This document shows, piece after piece, positions 28,157 to 38,239 of a DNA stretch of 52,749 bases (its first letter is position 1; every line of letters begins with the position of its first letter). Below the pieces are notes generated by a model. The model was not told the origin of the DNA, made no database searches, and was given only the letters and a program-made list of their open reading frames with translations. The translations under genes and the position numbers were made by a program. This stretch comes from Pelomonas aquatica. GTDB lineage: Bacteria; Pseudomonadota; Gammaproteobacteria; Burkholderiales; Burkholderiaceae_C. The stretch is from the NCBI RefSeq assembly GCF_026712205.1, contig NZ_JAPPUW010000030.1:1-52749 (forward strand), written 5' to 3'.

Positions 28157-28213
28157 TTTCACGTTTGCCGGCGCGGCGATCCCCGGAAATGCGCGGTTTT
28201 CCGCCGGATGTTC

Positions 28214-28240
28214 TAAAGTTCAGTCTGGCTTGGTCGATGT
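28214..28240 (+). promoter_or_regulatory. Sigma-28 (FliA) promoter, TAAAGTTC-N11-GTCGATGT
   Basis: The -35 element TAAAGTTC (28214-28221) matches the flagellar sigma consensus TAAAGTTT at seven of eight positions. The -10 element GTCGATGT (28233-28240) matches GCCGATAA at five of eight. The spacing of 11 bases is exact. Initiation near 28246 would leave a leader of about 25 bases before the rod-like gene. Confidence 0.7.
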
Positions 28241-28270
28241 AGCGGCCATCACGCCCGAGGCTGAACCCCG

Positions 28271-28543
28271 ATGAACGTCCCGCTGTCCTCCGCCCTGTCC
28301 GGCATCTCCGCCGCGAACGAGCGCCTGCGCGCGTCTGCGGCCAACATCGCCAATCTGGCGGCCGGCAACCTGGACCGGCCGAGCGTCGAGCCGAACCAGG
28401 TCGACAAGGTGCCCGGGCGCGAGATCAACCCGGCCAACGAGGTCGTCGAGCAGCAGTCCGCGGCCTATGCCTTCGTCGCGAACCTGAAGGTGCTGCAGAC
28501 GCAGCTGAACACGACCGGCGCGCTGCTGGACATCAAGGCCTGA
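28271..28543 (+). CDS. Orphan flagellar basal-body rod-like protein
   Basis: A 90-residue protein with both halves of the axial-protein signature. The N-terminal rod motif is LSSALSGISAANERLRASAANIANLA. The C-terminal helix EVVEQQSAAYAFVANLKVLQTQ resembles FlgC and FlgG ends. The middle of a real FlgB/FlgC is missing, so this is a minimal coiled-coil version. No other flagellar gene is in the window. A near-perfect FliA promoter lies upstream and a strong terminator follows, so it is a single-gene flagellar-regulon unit. Its place in the flagellum is unknown. Confidence 0.8.
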   Translation: MNVPLSSALSGISAANERLRASAANIANLAAGNLDRPSVEPNQVDKVPGREINPANEVVEQQSAAYAFVANLKVLQTQLNTTGALLDIKA

Positions 28544-28563
28544 GCAGCCGCCACCAACGCGCA

Positions 28564-28586
28564 AGCGGCCCATGGGCCGCTTTTTT
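28564..28586 (+). terminator. Rho-independent terminator after the rod-like gene
   Basis: An 18-base perfect palindrome AGCGGCCCATGGGCCGCT (28564-28581) is followed by a run of T ending at 28586. It is well placed 21 bases after the stop codon and insulates the convergent acnB gene. Confidence 0.88.
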
Positions 28587-28666
28587 CATGGTGCGCCCCG
28601 TGGCAGGGCGCACTATGAAAAGCCCACCGGACTTGCGCGCGGCGGGCTTGGGCAGAGCTGTCAGGC

Positions 28667-31276
28667 TCAGCAGGTCGCGGCAGCGGACCTGGCGGTCTCC
28701 GCGTATTCCTCGATCTGGTCGAAGTTCAGGTACTTGTAGACGCTGGCGGTGTCCTTGTTGATGATGCCCATCGCCTCGTGGTACTCGCCCACCGTCGGGA
28801 TCTTGCCCAGCTTGGACGCGATGGCGGCCAGCTCGGCGGAGGCTAGGAACACATTGGTGTTCTTGCCCAGGCGGTTGGGGAAGTTGCGCGTGGACGTGGA
28901 CACGACGGTCGCGCCTTCGCGCACCTGGGCCTGGTTGCCCATGCACAGGCTGCAGCCCGGCATTTCGGTGCGCGCGCCGGCGGTGCCGAAGGCGGCGTAG
29001 TGGCCTTCCTTGATCAGCTCGCTCTGGTCCATCTTGGTCGGCGGGGCGACCCACAGCTTGACCGGGATGTCGCGCTGGCCGCCCAGCAACTTGGCCGCGG
29101 CGCGGAAGTGGCCGATGTTGGTCATGCACGAGCCGATGAAGGCCTCGTCGATCTGGGTGCCGGCCACGTCGGACAGGGTCTTGGCGTCGTCCGGGTCGTT
29201 GGGGCAGCAGAGGATGGGCTCCTTGATGTCGGCCAGGTCGATCTCGATGACGGCGGCGTATTCGGCGTCCCGGTCGGCTTCGAGCAGGTCGGGCTTGGCC
29301 AGCCAGGCTTCGACCTTCTCGATGCGGCGCTGCAGCGTCTTCGCGTCGGCATAGCCGTCGGCGATCATGTTCTTCATCAGCACGATGTTGCTGGTGAGGT
29401 ATTCCTTGATCGGCGCGGGGTTGAGCTTGATCGTGCAGCCGGCGGCCGAGCGCTCGGCGGAGGCGTCGGACAGCTCGAAGGCTTGCTCGACCTTCAGGTC
29501 CGGCAGGCCTTCGATCTCGAGGATGCGGCCCGAGAACACGTTCTTCTTGCCGGCCTTCGCGACGGTCAGCAGACCGGCCTTGATCGCGTACAGCGGGATG
29601 GCGTGCACGAGGTCGCGCAGCGTCACGCCGGGCTGCATCTCGCCCTTGAAGCGCACGAGCACCGACTCGGGCATGTCCAGCGGCATCACGCCGGTGGCGG
29701 CGCCGAAGGCGACCAGGCCGGAGCCGGCGGGGAAGCTGATGCCGATCGGGAAGCGGGTGTGCGAGTCGCCGCCGGTGCCCACCGTGTCGGGCAGCAGCAG
29801 GCGGTTCAGCCAGCTGTGGATGACGCCGTCGCCCGGGCGCAGGGCCACGCCGCCGCGGTTGCTGATGAAGGCGGGCAGCTCGCGGTGGGTCTTCACATCC
29901 ACGGGCTTGGGGTAGGCGGCCGTGTGGCAGAAGGACTGCATGACGAGGTCGGCCGAGAAGCCCAGGCAGGCCAGGTCCTTCAGCTCGTCGCGGGTCATCG
30001 GGCCGGTGGTGTCCTGCGAACCGACCGTCGTCATCTTGGGCTCGCAATAGGTGCCGGGGCGAACGCCCTGGCCTTCCGGCAGGCCGACGGCGCGGCCGAC
30101 CATCTTCTGGGCCAGCGTGAAGCCGGCGGTCGAAGCGGCCGGCGCCTGCGGCAGGCGGAACTGCGTCGAGGCGGCCAGACCCAGGAATTCGCGCGCCTTG
30201 GCGGTCAGCGAGCGGCCGATGATGAGGTTGATGCGGCCGCCGGCGCGCACTTCGTCGAACAGCACATCGCTCTTGAGCTTGAACTCGGCGACGGTCTCGC
30301 CGTTCTTCACCAGCTTGCCGTCATAGGGCAGCACGTCGATGACGTCGCCCATCTCCAGCTTGCTGACGTCGACTTCGATGGGCAGCGAGCCAGAGTCTTC
30401 CTGCGTGTTGAAGAAGATCGGCGCGATCTTGCCGCCCAGCGTGACGCCGCCGAAGCGCTTGTTGGGCACGAAGGGGATGTCTTCGCCGGTGGCCCAGATG
30501 ACGGAGTTGGTGGCGGACTTGCGCGACGAACCCGTGCCGACGACGTCGCCGACATAGGCCACGACGTGGCCCTTCTTCTTCAGGTCCTCGATGAACTGCA
30601 TGGGGCCGCGCTTGCCGTCTTCCTCGGGCTTGAAGGCCGCGTCGGAGCGGGTGTTCTTCAGCATGGCCAGGTAGTGCAGCGGGATGTCCGGGCGGCTCCA
30701 GGCGTCGGGGGCGGGCGACAGGTCGTCGGTGTTGGTCTCGCCGGGCACCTTGAAGACGGTGACGGTGATCTTCTTCTCGACTTCGGGGCGCGAAGTGAAC
30801 CACTCGGCGTCGGCCCAGGACTGCATCACTTCCTTGGCCTTGGCGTTGCCGGCCTTGGCCTTGGCGGCGACGTCGTTGAAGTAGTCGAACATCAGCAGGG
30901 TCTTTTTCAGGCCCTCGGCGGCGACGCCGGCGACTTCGGCGTCGTCCAGCAGCTCGATCAGCGGATGCACGTTGTAGCCGCCCACCATGGTGCCCAGCAG
31001 CTCGGTGGCCTTGGCCTTGGAGATCAGGCCGACCTTGATGTCGCCATGGGCGACGGCGGCCAGGAACGAAGCCTTGACCTTGGCGGCGTCGTCCACGCCC
31101 GGGGGCACGCGGTGGGTCAGCAGGTCCAGCAGGAAGGCGTCTTCACCCTGAGCTTCAGATCCTTGCGGGTTCTTGATCAGCTCGATCAGCTCGGCGACCT
31201 GCTTGGCATCCAGCGGCAGGGGCGGGATGCCCAGGGCGGCGCGCTCGGCGGCATGTTGGCGGTAGGCAATAAGCAT
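28667..31276 (-). CDS. acnB: Bifunctional aconitate hydratase 2 / 2-methylisocitrate dehydratase
   Basis: TCA-cycle aconitase of the AcnB type, 869 residues against 865 in E. coli, with the N-terminal HEAT-like domain characteristic of AcnB. The [4Fe-4S] ligands are C717 (GSCMTN), C775 and C778 (CSLCMGN). It interconverts citrate and isocitrate and can act in the methylcitrate cycle. The ATG follows GGAG by eight bases and lies only 25 bases behind the vapC stop codon on the same strand. Transcription from the vapBC promoter is therefore likely unless a promoter is hidden inside vapC. Confidence 0.97.
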   Translation of the reverse strand: MLIAYRQHAAERAALGIPPLPLDAKQVAELIELIKNPQGSEAQGEDAFLLDLLTHRVPPGVDDAAKVKASFLAAVAHGDIKVGLISKAKATELLGTMVGGYNVHPLIELLDDAEVAGVAAEGLKKTLLMFDYFNDVAAKAKAGNAKAKEVMQSWADAEWFTSRPEVEKKITVTVFKVPGETNTDDLSPAPDAWSRPDIPLHYLAMLKNTRSDAAFKPEEDGKRGPMQFIEDLKKKGHVVAYVGDVVGTGSSRKSATNSVIWATGEDIPFVPNKRFGGVTLGGKIAPIFFNTQEDSGSLPIEVDVSKLEMGDVIDVLPYDGKLVKNGETVAEFKLKSDVLFDEVRAGGRINLIIGRSLTAKAREFLGLAASTQFRLPQAPAASTAGFTLAQKMVGRAVGLPEGQGVRPGTYCEPKMTTVGSQDTTGPMTRDELKDLACLGFSADLVMQSFCHTAAYPKPVDVKTHRELPAFISNRGGVALRPGDGVIHSWLNRLLLPDTVGTGGDSHTRFPIGISFPAGSGLVAFGAATGVMPLDMPESVLVRFKGEMQPGVTLRDLVHAIPLYAIKAGLLTVAKAGKKNVFSGRILEIEGLPDLKVEQAFELSDASAERSAAGCTIKLNPAPIKEYLTSNIVLMKNMIADGYADAKTLQRRIEKVEAWLAKPDLLEADRDAEYAAVIEIDLADIKEPILCCPNDPDDAKTLSDVAGTQIDEAFIGSCMTNIGHFRAAAKLLGGQRDIPVKLWVAPPTKMDQSELIKEGHYAAFGTAGARTEMPGCSLCMGNQAQVREGATVVSTSTRNFPNRLGKNTNVFLASAELAAIASKLGKIPTVGEYHEAMGIINKDTASVYKYLNFDQIEEYAETARSAAATC

Positions 31277-31301
31277 GGTGTTTCTCCGTTGAAGCAGCAG
31301 G

Positions 31302-31709
31302 TCAGGCCGAGGTCGGGACGACGATCCTTAGCCCTTTGAAATAGTCTCTGTAGAAGCCGGCGTCGCGCGTGATGAGGCCATCGCACTGCATCATGGCGTG
31401 GGAGCCGATCAGGAAGTCCGCCACGGTGCGGGTGCGGTTGCCACCGCGCTGGCGGTAGCGCCGCTGCATCTCGCCCGCGCGAAGGGCCGACTTGGCCTCC
31501 ATCGCGTCGAAGCGGATGCCCAGTTCCTCGAGGAACTGCAGCATTTCGGCGCCGCCCTTGAAGGCGGTGCACACCTCGGCCAGTGCCACCTCGCACAGCA
31601 CGACGGGGCCGACGTGCAGCGCCTGGCGGATCGCTTCGGCGGCGCTGGCGCAGGCGTCATCGTCGCCGGCGATCAGGTCAATCAGCACGGACGAATCGGC
31701 GGCGATCAA
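31302..31709 (-). CDS. vapC: PIN-domain toxin VapC
   Basis: A 135-residue PIN-domain ribonuclease. The four acidic active-site residues can be placed: D5 (AADSSVLID), E40 (LCEVALAEV), D98 ([10 protein letters not shown]) and D116 (ITRDAGF). VapC toxins cut tRNAs or rRNA and are held in check by VapB. The gene overlaps the antitoxin gene by four bases. Its own downstream neighbour, 25 bases away, is acnB, an unusual position for a toxin-antitoxin module. All catalytic residues are intact, so it is presumably active. Confidence 0.9.
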   Translation of the reverse strand: MIAADSSVLIDLIAGDDDACASAAEAIRQALHVGPVVLCEVALAEVCTAFKGGAEMLQFLEELGIRFDAMEAKSALRAGEMQRRYRQRGGNRTRTVADFLIGSHAMMQCDGLITRDAGFYRDYFKGLRIVVPTSA

Positions 31710-31993
31710 GGCTTGGGTTCTCCGCCCTGGGACTCCGGATCGGGCTCAGGGGGCAGGTAGGGGTCTCCGGGCGCATGGCCGCGGATGGCGCGCATGGCCT
31801 CGTCGGTGCTGGCGAAGCCGTCGAGCTTGAATTTGCCGCGCAGGCGCGAGATCGCGTCGTCGACGTTCTTGCGCAGGATGATGCGGCCACCGTCCAGCTC
31901 GACCTTGAGCGTCGTGCCCTTGGTCAGGCCGAGGGCGTCTCGGACGGCTTTGGGCAGCGTGATCTGCCCGCGTTCGGCAACGGTGGCTTCCAT
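31706..31993 (-). CDS. vapB: AbrB/MazE-type antitoxin VapB
   Basis: A 95-residue antitoxin: a SpoVT/AbrB swapped-hairpin DNA-binding domain (MEATVAERGQITLPKAVRDALG, typical of this fold), then a charged helix and an acidic, Pro-rich tail expected to wrap the toxin. It should bind VapC and repress its own promoter, where a cluster of inverted and direct repeats lies at 32036-32080. First gene of a vapB-vapC-(acnB) unit. Confidence 0.9.
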   Translation of the reverse strand: MEATVAERGQITLPKAVRDALGLTKGTTLKVELDGGRIILRKNVDDAISRLRGKFKLDGFASTDEAMRAIRGHAPGDPYLPPEPDPESQGGEPKP

Positions 31994-32035
31994 GGCGCCT
32001 CCAGCGGCTGAGCCGCCGCGTTGGAGGCGGGGAGG

Positions 32036-32080
32036 CTCAGGTATGCATCAAAAAGTATGCATTCATTCTACATACCTGAG
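32036..32080 (-). promoter_or_regulatory. Probable VapB operator/promoter with nested repeats
   Basis: Perfect ten-base arms CTCAGGTATG (32036-32045) and CATACCTGAG (32071-32080) flank a 25-base AT-rich spacer. Inside, GTATGCAT occurs twice as a direct repeat (32041-32048 and 32055-32062). The element ends 42 bases before the vapB start. This is the architecture expected of an autoregulated toxin-antitoxin promoter, and it may also control acnB. Confidence 0.7.
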
Positions 32081-32083
32081 GCG

Positions 32084-32100
32084 GCCGGTTTCAAGCCGGC
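32084..32100. terminator. Short hairpin after the secreted hypothetical gene
   Basis: A six-base stem GCCGGT/GCCGGC (one G-T pair) with loop TTCAA. It lies just past the stop of the minus-strand gene that ends at 32109 and before the vapB operator. No T-run; weak terminator at best. Confidence 0.4.
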
Positions 32101-32108
32101 CGGCGGCC

Positions 32109-32657
32109 TCACTTCATGGGCGTGATGCCGATGGAATCGGCGGCGGCCGTTTCGGGGTGGGCGGCCGCGGCGGCCCTGGCCTCGGCCATCAGCCGGGCCT
32201 GCTCGGGGTGGACGCAGTCGTCCAGCAGGCGCTGGCCGAGCTTGGTGTCCAGCAGCATGGACTTGTTGGCGATCTGGATCATCAGCGTGCGGCCGGTCAC
32301 GTCTTCCAGGCGCAGCGCGCCGGTGGAGGACAGCACGGGCTTCATCGTGATGTGCTGCTTCTGCCAGGCCACGGTGATGTAGCCGGGCACCTTGGTGTGC
32401 TTTTCGATGTCGACGACCTGCTTGAACTCGCAGTGGTATTCGCCCAGATAGGCCCGGTCGGCGGCGGCCAGTTGCTCTTCGCCGGCCTCGGCCAGCACGG
32501 GCTCGGCCGGCGGCGCCTTCTTGGCCGGCGCGGCCTTGGCCGCCTTGGCGGCGGGCTTGGCGACGGCGGGCTTGGCAGGTCCGGTCTGGGCCAGCACGGG
32601 CAGGGCGGCGCAAAGGATCAGGGCGGCGGCGCTGCCGCGGAGCGAGAGGGACTGCAT
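32109..32657 (-). CDS. Secreted hypothetical protein with Ala/Lys/Pro-rich linker
   Basis: A 182-residue exported protein. The signal peptide starts MQSLSLRGSAAALILCA and is cut near VLAQ. A low-complexity Ala-Lys-Pro linker follows (about 25-55), then a compact domain of about 110 residues containing YLGEYHCEFKQVV, VAWQKQHITMKPV and MLLDTKLGQRLLDDCVHPEQ. The two Cys, in YHCEF and DDCVH, could form a disulfide. I do not recognise a named family. No ribosome binding site is obvious, so an ATG upstream in frame cannot be excluded. Confidence 0.7.
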   Translation of the reverse strand: MQSLSLRGSAAALILCAALPVLAQTGPAKPAVAKPAAKAAKAAPAKKAPPAEPVLAEAGEEQLAAADRAYLGEYHCEFKQVVDIEKHTKVPGYITVAWQKQHITMKPVLSSTGALRLEDVTGRTLMIQIANKSMLLDTKLGQRLLDDCVHPEQARLMAEARAAAAAHPETAAADSIGITPMK

Positions 32658-32772
32658 TTGGAGGGGGCGTGAAGGGAGGGGAAGGGGCCGCATCATGGCC
32701 GCAATGCGGCCGCGGGTCGGTGAGCAGATGTGAGGGATTGTCCTGCGCGCGGCGCTGCATCCAGGCCGTGCT

Positions 32773-33774
<1,002 letters not shown>

Positions 33775-33914
33775 GGCGCCACTGTACCCAGGCCGGTGGC
33801 GGTGAGCGGGTCGCGAATTGGCGTCGCTCGATGCCCGGTTGTTGGCAATCCGCACTGTCGCATCGCGGTCAGGCGTGCCAGTATGGCCCCACAAGACAAC
33901 ACCCGGAGACATTC

Positions 33915-35480
33915 ATGATTCGACTCGAGTCTCTCAGTTGTTCCCGCCGCCTGGGTCTGCAGACGCTGGGTGCCGTCCTCGGCGTGCTGTTCGTCGCCGC
34001 CTTCCTGCTGTTTTCCGAGCGGACGCTGATCCTGGATGAGCGCCAGCAGGCCGTGCGCCAGGCGGTCGAGGTGGCATACGGCATCGTCGCGCATTTCCAT
34101 GCCCGGGTCGCGCAGGGCATGCCGGAGGAGGACGCGAAGAAGGCGGCCCTCGCCGCCGTGCGCACGCTGCGCTACAGCGGCAACGAGTATTTCTGGATCA
34201 ACGACAGCACGCCGGTCATGGTCATGCACCCCATGAAGCCGGAATTGGAGGGCAAGACGCTGACGGGCAGCAAGGATCCGACCGGCAAGCCGCTCTTCGT
34301 CGAGATGGTGGATATCGTGAAGGCCAGCGGCGCGGGCTTCGTGCCCTATCTCTGGCCCAAGCCCGGCAGCGACCGTCCGGTGCCCAAGGTGTCCTATGTG
34401 AAGGGCTTTGCGCCCTGGGGATGGATCATCGGCTCGGGCGTCTATGTCGACACGGTGAACCAGGCCATCTGGCAGCGCGTCTGGCAGGCGGGGCTGGGCG
34501 TGCTCGTGCTCGCCGGGGTGCTGCTGGCGCTGGGCCTGGCGATCACGCGCAGCATCACGCGCCAGCTCGGCGGCGAGCCGGCCCAGGTCAACGCGATCAT
34601 GCGGAAGATCGCCCAGGGCGACCTGACCGTCGACATCGACCTGCGCGCCGGCGACCATGCCAGCGTCATGCAGGGCGTGAAGGCCATGCGCGACAGCATG
34701 GCCGGCATCGTCCGGCAGGTGCGCGACGGCTCGGAGTCGGTGGCCAACGCCAGTTCCGAGATCGCCGCGGGCAACCAGGATCTCAGCGCGCGCACCGAGA
34801 GCCAGGCCAGTGCGCTGCAGCAGACCGCGGCCTCCATGGACGAGCTGGGTGCGACGGTGCGCAACAACGTCGACAACGCCCAGCAGGCCAACCAGCTCGC
34901 GCAGAGCGCCTCGCATGTGGCGGCCGAGGGCGGGCAGGTCGTCAAGCAGGTCGTCGACACGATGAAGGGCATCAACGACAGCTCGCGCCGCATCGGCGAC
35001 ATCATTGCGGTCATCGACGGCATCGCCTTCCAGACCAACATCCTCGCGTTGAACGCCGCAGTCGAGGCGGCGCGGGCGGGCGAGCAGGGCAGGGGCTTTG
35101 CCGTCGTGGCCGGCGAGGTGCGCTCGCTGGCCGGCCGCAGCGCCGAGGCTGCACGCGAGATCAAGCAGCTCATCACGCAGAGCATGGAGCGCGTCGACCG
35201 CGGCAACACGCTGGTCGACCAGGCCGGCGACACGATGGACAAGGTCGTCACCAGCATCCGGCGCGTGGCCGACATCATGGGCGAGATCAGCTCGTCCAGC
35301 GCCGAGCAGAGCTCGGGCGTCAGCCAGGTCGGCGCAGCCGTCACGCAGATGGACCAGGCCACGCAGCAGAACGCCGCCATGGTCGAGCAGATGGCTGCCG
35401 CGGCGGACGGCCTGCGCTCTCAGGCTCAGCAACTGGTGCAGACGGTCGCGACCTTCAGGCTGCCGACGACACGCGGCTGA
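33915..35480 (+). CDS. Methyl-accepting chemotaxis protein with single Cache domain
   Basis: A 521-residue chemoreceptor. It has transmembrane segment 1 (about 14-36), a periplasmic single-Cache domain (about 37-190, with [20 protein letters not shown] and the ending [10 protein letters not shown]), transmembrane segment 2 (about 195-217), HAMP (about 218-270) and a cytoplasmic signalling hairpin with the tip region [20 protein letters not shown]. No C-terminal CheR-binding pentapeptide is present. Domains of this type often bind small carboxylates such as lactate or pyruvate. Being wedged between a CoA-ester lyase and mdh makes an organic-acid ligand attractive; this is inference. Confidence 0.92.
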   Translation: MIRLESLSCSRRLGLQTLGAVLGVLFVAAFLLFSERTLILDERQQAVRQAVEVAYGIVAHFHARVAQGMPEEDAKKAALAAVRTLRYSGNEYFWINDSTPVMVMHPMKPELEGKTLTGSKDPTGKPLFVEMVDIVKASGAGFVPYLWPKPGSDRPVPKVSYVKGFAPWGWIIGSGVYVDTVNQAIWQRVWQAGLGVLVLAGVLLALGLAITRSITRQLGGEPAQVNAIMRKIAQGDLTVDIDLRAGDHASVMQGVKAMRDSMAGIVRQVRDGSESVANASSEIAAGNQDLSARTESQASALQQTAASMDELGATVRNNVDNAQQANQLAQSASHVAAEGGQVVKQVVDTMKGINDSSRRIGDIIAVIDGIAFQTNILALNAAVEAARAGEQGRGFAVVAGEVRSLAGRSAEAAREIKQLITQSMERVDRGNTLVDQAGDTMDKVVTSIRRVADIMGEISSSSAEQSSGVSQVGAAVTQMDQATQQNAAMVEQMAAAADGLRSQAQQLVQTVATFRLPTTRG

Positions 35481-35495
35481 GCGGCGAAAGGCCAG

Positions 35496-35517
35496 CAAAA
35501 AGACCTCCCGAGGGAGG
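35496..35517 (-). terminator. Rho-independent terminator for mdh (minus strand)
   Basis: Stem CCTCC/GGAGG (35504-35508 with 35513-35517) with loop CGAG. On the minus strand it is followed by TCTTTTT, giving a proper intrinsic terminator 24 bases past the mdh stop. It may also end the convergent chemoreceptor transcript, though without a T-run in that direction. Confidence 0.78.
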
Positions 35518-35540
35518 CCTTCGTTTCGCCGAGGCGGTAT

Positions 35541-36527
35541 TTACAGCAGGTGCTTGACGCCCTCCTGCTCGTCCGTCAGTTCCTTCAGCGTCTTGTTGAT
35601 GCACTCCTGCGAGAAGGCGTCGATCTCGATGCCTTGCACGATCTTGTACTCGCCGCCTTCGCAGGTGACCGGGTAGCCGAACATGACTTCCTTGGGGATG
35701 CCGTATTCGCCGTTGGACGGGATGCCCATCGTGACCCACTTGCCATGGGTGCCCAGGGCCCAGTCGCGCATGTGGTCGATGGCGGCGTTGGCGGCCGAGG
35801 CGGCCGACGACAGGCCGCGGGCCGCGATGATGGCCGCGCCGCGCTTGCCGACGGTGGGCAGGAAGACCTCGCGGTTCCACTGCTCATCGTTGATCATGCC
35901 CTTGACCGACTGGCCGTCGATGGTGGCGTTGCGGTAGTCGGCGTACATGGTCGGCGAGTGGTTGCCCCACACGGCCAGCTTCTCGATGGAGGCGACGGCC
36001 TTGCCGGTCTTGGCGGCCAGTTGGCTGGCGGCGCGGTTGTGGTCCAGGCGCAGCATGGCGGTGAAGTTCTTGGCCGGCAGGTCCGGGGCCGATTTCATCG
36101 CGATGTAGGCATTGGTGTTGGCCGGGTTGCCGACCACCAGCACCTTGACGTTGCGCGAGGCGACGGCGTTGAGCGCCTTGCCTTGCGTCGTGAAGATGGC
36201 GCCGTTGACGGCCAGCAGTTCGGCCCGCTCCATGCCGGGGCCGCGCGGACGCGAGCCGACCAGCAGTGCGTAGTCGGTGTCCTTGAAGGCGGTCATCGGG
36301 TCGCTGTGGGCTTCGACGCCGGCCAGCAGCGGGAAGGCGCAGTCTTCCAGTTCCATGATCACGCCCTTCAGCGCGTTCTGGGCCTTCTCGTCGGGGATCT
36401 CCAGCAGCTGCAGGATGACGGGCTGGTCCTTGCCCAGCATCTCGCCGGAGGCAATGCGGAACAGCAGGGCGTAGCCGATCTGGCCGGCTGCGCCGGTGAC
36501 GGCGACGCGAACGGGTTTCTTGCTCAT
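35541..36527 (-). CDS. mdh: Malate dehydrogenase
   Basis: NAD-dependent malate-to-oxaloacetate oxidation in the TCA cycle. The 328-residue protein has the nucleotide-binding [11 protein letters not shown] at 11-21. Substrate arginines are in [12 protein letters not shown] (R95, R101) and LDHNR (D162 pairs with the catalytic H190 in VWGNHSP). This type resembles the cytosolic/betaproteobacterial MDH. The start was placed at 36527, 19 codons inside the open frame, because GGAGA precedes it and the family begins MSKKP. It is divergent from the GntR regulator 78 bases away. Confidence 0.96.
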   Translation of the reverse strand: MSKKPVRVAVTGAAGQIGYALLFRIASGEMLGKDQPVILQLLEIPDEKAQNALKGVIMELEDCAFPLLAGVEAHSDPMTAFKDTDYALLVGSRPRGPGMERAELLAVNGAIFTTQGKALNAVASRNVKVLVVGNPANTNAYIAMKSAPDLPAKNFTAMLRLDHNRAASQLAAKTGKAVASIEKLAVWGNHSPTMYADYRNATIDGQSVKGMINDEQWNREVFLPTVGKRGAAIIAARGLSSAASAANAAIDHMRDWALGTHGKWVTMGIPSNGEYGIPKEVMFGYPVTCEGGEYKIVQGIEIDAFSQECINKTLKELTDEQEGVKHLL

Positions 36528-36560
36528 GGAAGTCTCCGAGGGGCAGTTAAAAAGTCGGGC

Positions 36561-36586
36561 GTATCCCGTCGAGTGTACGGGCATAC
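36561..36586. promoter_or_regulatory. Imperfect inverted repeat in the mdh-gntR divergent promoter region
   Basis: GTATCCCGT (36561-36569) faces ACGGGCATAC (36577-36586), mirror images apart from one extra base. The element lies in the centre of the 78-base gap between the two divergent genes. That is the expected place for an operator through which the GntR protein could control both mdh and itself. Confidence 0.45.
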
Positions 36587-36605
36587 CCTGTGCTGCAATG
36601 CGCCC

Positions 36606-37334
36606 ATGCCTTCAACCAAGCCCAGGCCTCTCGCACCGCTCTACGAGCAGATCCGCCAGCTCATCGTCGCCGCACTGGCGGCCGGCGAGTGGCGTCCCGG
36701 CGATGCGCTGCCCAGCGAAGCGGCCCTGGCCGAGCGCTTTGGCGCCAGCCCCGGCACGGTGCGCCGGGCGCTGGACGAGCTGACCGCCGAGCATCTCGTC
36801 GAGCGCCGCCAGGGCAGCGGCACCTTCGTGTCCACGCATGCCGCGCCGCGCCAGCAGTTCCGCTTCCTGCGCCTCGTGGCGGACGACGCGGCCGGCAGCT
36901 TCACGCGCGAACTGCTGGGCTGCCGGCGCATGCGCGCCACGGCCGAGGTCGCGAGGGCGCTGGGCCTGCGCACGGCCGAGCCTGTCATCGAGGTGCGCCG
37001 GTTGTTGCATCGGCGGGACCGACCCGTCGTGCTTGATGAACTCTGGCTTCCCGAACGGCATTTCGAAGGCCTGACGGCGGACGTGATCCGCAACCACCCC
37101 GGCGCGCTCTATGCGCTCTTCGAGGCGCGCTTCGGCGTGCACATGGTCAGGGCGGAGGAAAAACTGCGTGCCCTGGCGGCCGCGCCGGAGGCCGCGCGGC
37201 TGCTGCAGGTGCCCGAGGGCGAGCCGCTGCTCAGCGTGGAGCGCCTGGCCTACACCTATGGCGACCGCCCGGTCGAGCTGCGGCGGGGCCTCTACCACAC
37301 CAGCGCCGATCACTACCGCAACGAGTTGAACTGA
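36606..37334 (+). CDS. GntR-family (HutC subfamily) transcriptional regulator
   Basis: A 242-residue regulator. The N-terminal winged helix (about 10-75) has [38 protein letters not shown] and the RRQGSGTFV wing. The C-terminal effector domain is UTRA-like ([24 protein letters not shown], ending [14 protein letters not shown]). It is divergent from mdh and directly upstream of sdhCDAB-sdhE-gltA in the same direction, 93 bases before sdhC. A role in controlling the TCA genes in response to a carboxylate is likely but unproven. Confidence 0.9.
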   Translation: MPSTKPRPLAPLYEQIRQLIVAALAAGEWRPGDALPSEAALAERFGASPGTVRRALDELTAEHLVERRQGSGTFVSTHAAPRQQFRFLRLVADDAAGSFTRELLGCRRMRATAEVARALGLRTAEPVIEVRRLLHRRDRPVVLDELWLPERHFEGLTADVIRNHPGALYALFEARFGVHMVRAEEKLRALAAAPEAARLLQVPEGEPLLSVERLAYTYGDRPVELRRGLYHTSADHYRNELN

Positions 37335-37427
37335 AGCTGACGATGGCGCAGTGCAGCATGGTGACCGATGGGGTTAACACTTGGCCCTAGAATCGTTTGG
37401 TTTCACCCCGATTACGCAGGCTCGACC

Positions 37428-37856
37428 ATGACGGACAGCGCCAAGACAAGACCCGTATACCGAAATATTCACGTCACGCAGATCGTCAGCTACCGTCTGC
37501 CCCCCGCCGGCATCGTCTCCATCCTGCATCGCATCAGCGGCCTGCTGATGTTCGTGCTGCTGCCCTTCGTGGTCTGGATGCTGGATGCCGGCCTCAGCTC
37601 CGAGATCTCCTACGACGGCTTCACCAATGTCTTCGTGGCCGGCGTGGCCGGGCTGCCGGCCTGGCTTGTGAAGCTCGTCGTGCTGGGCCTGCTGTGGGCC
37701 TATCTGCACCACTTCATCGCCGGCCTGCGCCATCTGTGGATGGACGCGACGCACAGCGTCAGCAAGGCCCAGGGCCACAGCTCGGCGCTGCTGACGCTGG
37801 GCCTGAGCCTTGCTCTGACCGTGGTGCTGGGCGCCAAGCTGTTCGGCCTGTACTGA
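37428..37856 (+). CDS. sdhC: Succinate dehydrogenase cytochrome b556 subunit
   Basis: A 142-residue membrane anchor with three transmembrane helices. It has the quinone-site motif SILHRISG (S31, R35 equivalents of the E. coli quinone-contact residues) and the heme-side helix LHHFIAGLRHLWMD. With SdhD it anchors the flavoprotein and iron-sulfur subunits and passes electrons to ubiquinone. First gene of the operon; a TAGAAT -10-like element is present at 37388-37393, but I could not place a -35 at proper spacing. Confidence 0.95.
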   Translation: MTDSAKTRPVYRNIHVTQIVSYRLPPAGIVSILHRISGLLMFVLLPFVVWMLDAGLSSEISYDGFTNVFVAGVAGLPAWLVKLVVLGLLWAYLHHFIAGLRHLWMDATHSVSKAQGHSSALLTLGLSLALTVVLGAKLFGLY

Positions 37857-37879
37857 GCAAACCTGCAAGGACAACAACA

Positions 37880-38239
37880 ATGAGCACATTCGGCTCCAAG
37901 CGCCTCGTCGTCGGCGCGCACTATGGCCTGCGTGACTGGCTCGCCCAGCGCGTCACCGCCGTGCTGATGGCCCTGTTCACCATCGCCGTGCTGGCCCGCT
38001 TCCTGATGCCCGGCGAGCTGGGCTACGACCACTGGGCCGGCGTGTTCGCGCCGCAGTGGATGAAGCTCCTGACCTTCGTGGCCATCCTGTCGCTGGCCTA
38101 CCACGCCTGGGTCGGCGTGCGCGACATCTGGATGGACTACGTCAAGCCCGTCGGCCTGCGGCTGGCCCTGCAAGTGTTTTCGATCGTGTGGCTGCTTGGC
38201 TGTGCCGGCTGGGCAATCCAGGTGCTGTGGAGACTGTGA
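37880..38239 (+). CDS. sdhD: Succinate dehydrogenase membrane anchor subunit
   Basis: A 119-residue, three-helix membrane anchor. The family markers are GLRDWLAQRVTAVLM at the first helix, and AYHAWVGVRDIWMDYVKP carrying the quinone-site Asp-Tyr pair and the heme-region His. Its stop codon shares one base with the sdhA start (TGATG), so the two are translationally coupled. Confidence 0.94.
   Translation: MSTFGSKRLVVGAHYGLRDWLAQRVTAVLMALFTIAVLARFLMPGELGYDHWAGVFAPQWMKLLTFVAILSLAYHAWVGVRDIWMDYVKPVGLRLALQVFSIVWLLGCAGWAIQVLWRL

Noticed and set aside
31302-31993. Treating vapBC as part of a genomic island
   Set aside because: No integrase, transposase, direct-repeat ends or base-composition break were seen around it.
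37388-37393. TAGAAT as sdhC promoter -10
   Set aside because: No -35 element at acceptable spacing could be found, so it is mentioned with sdhC but not listed as a promoter.
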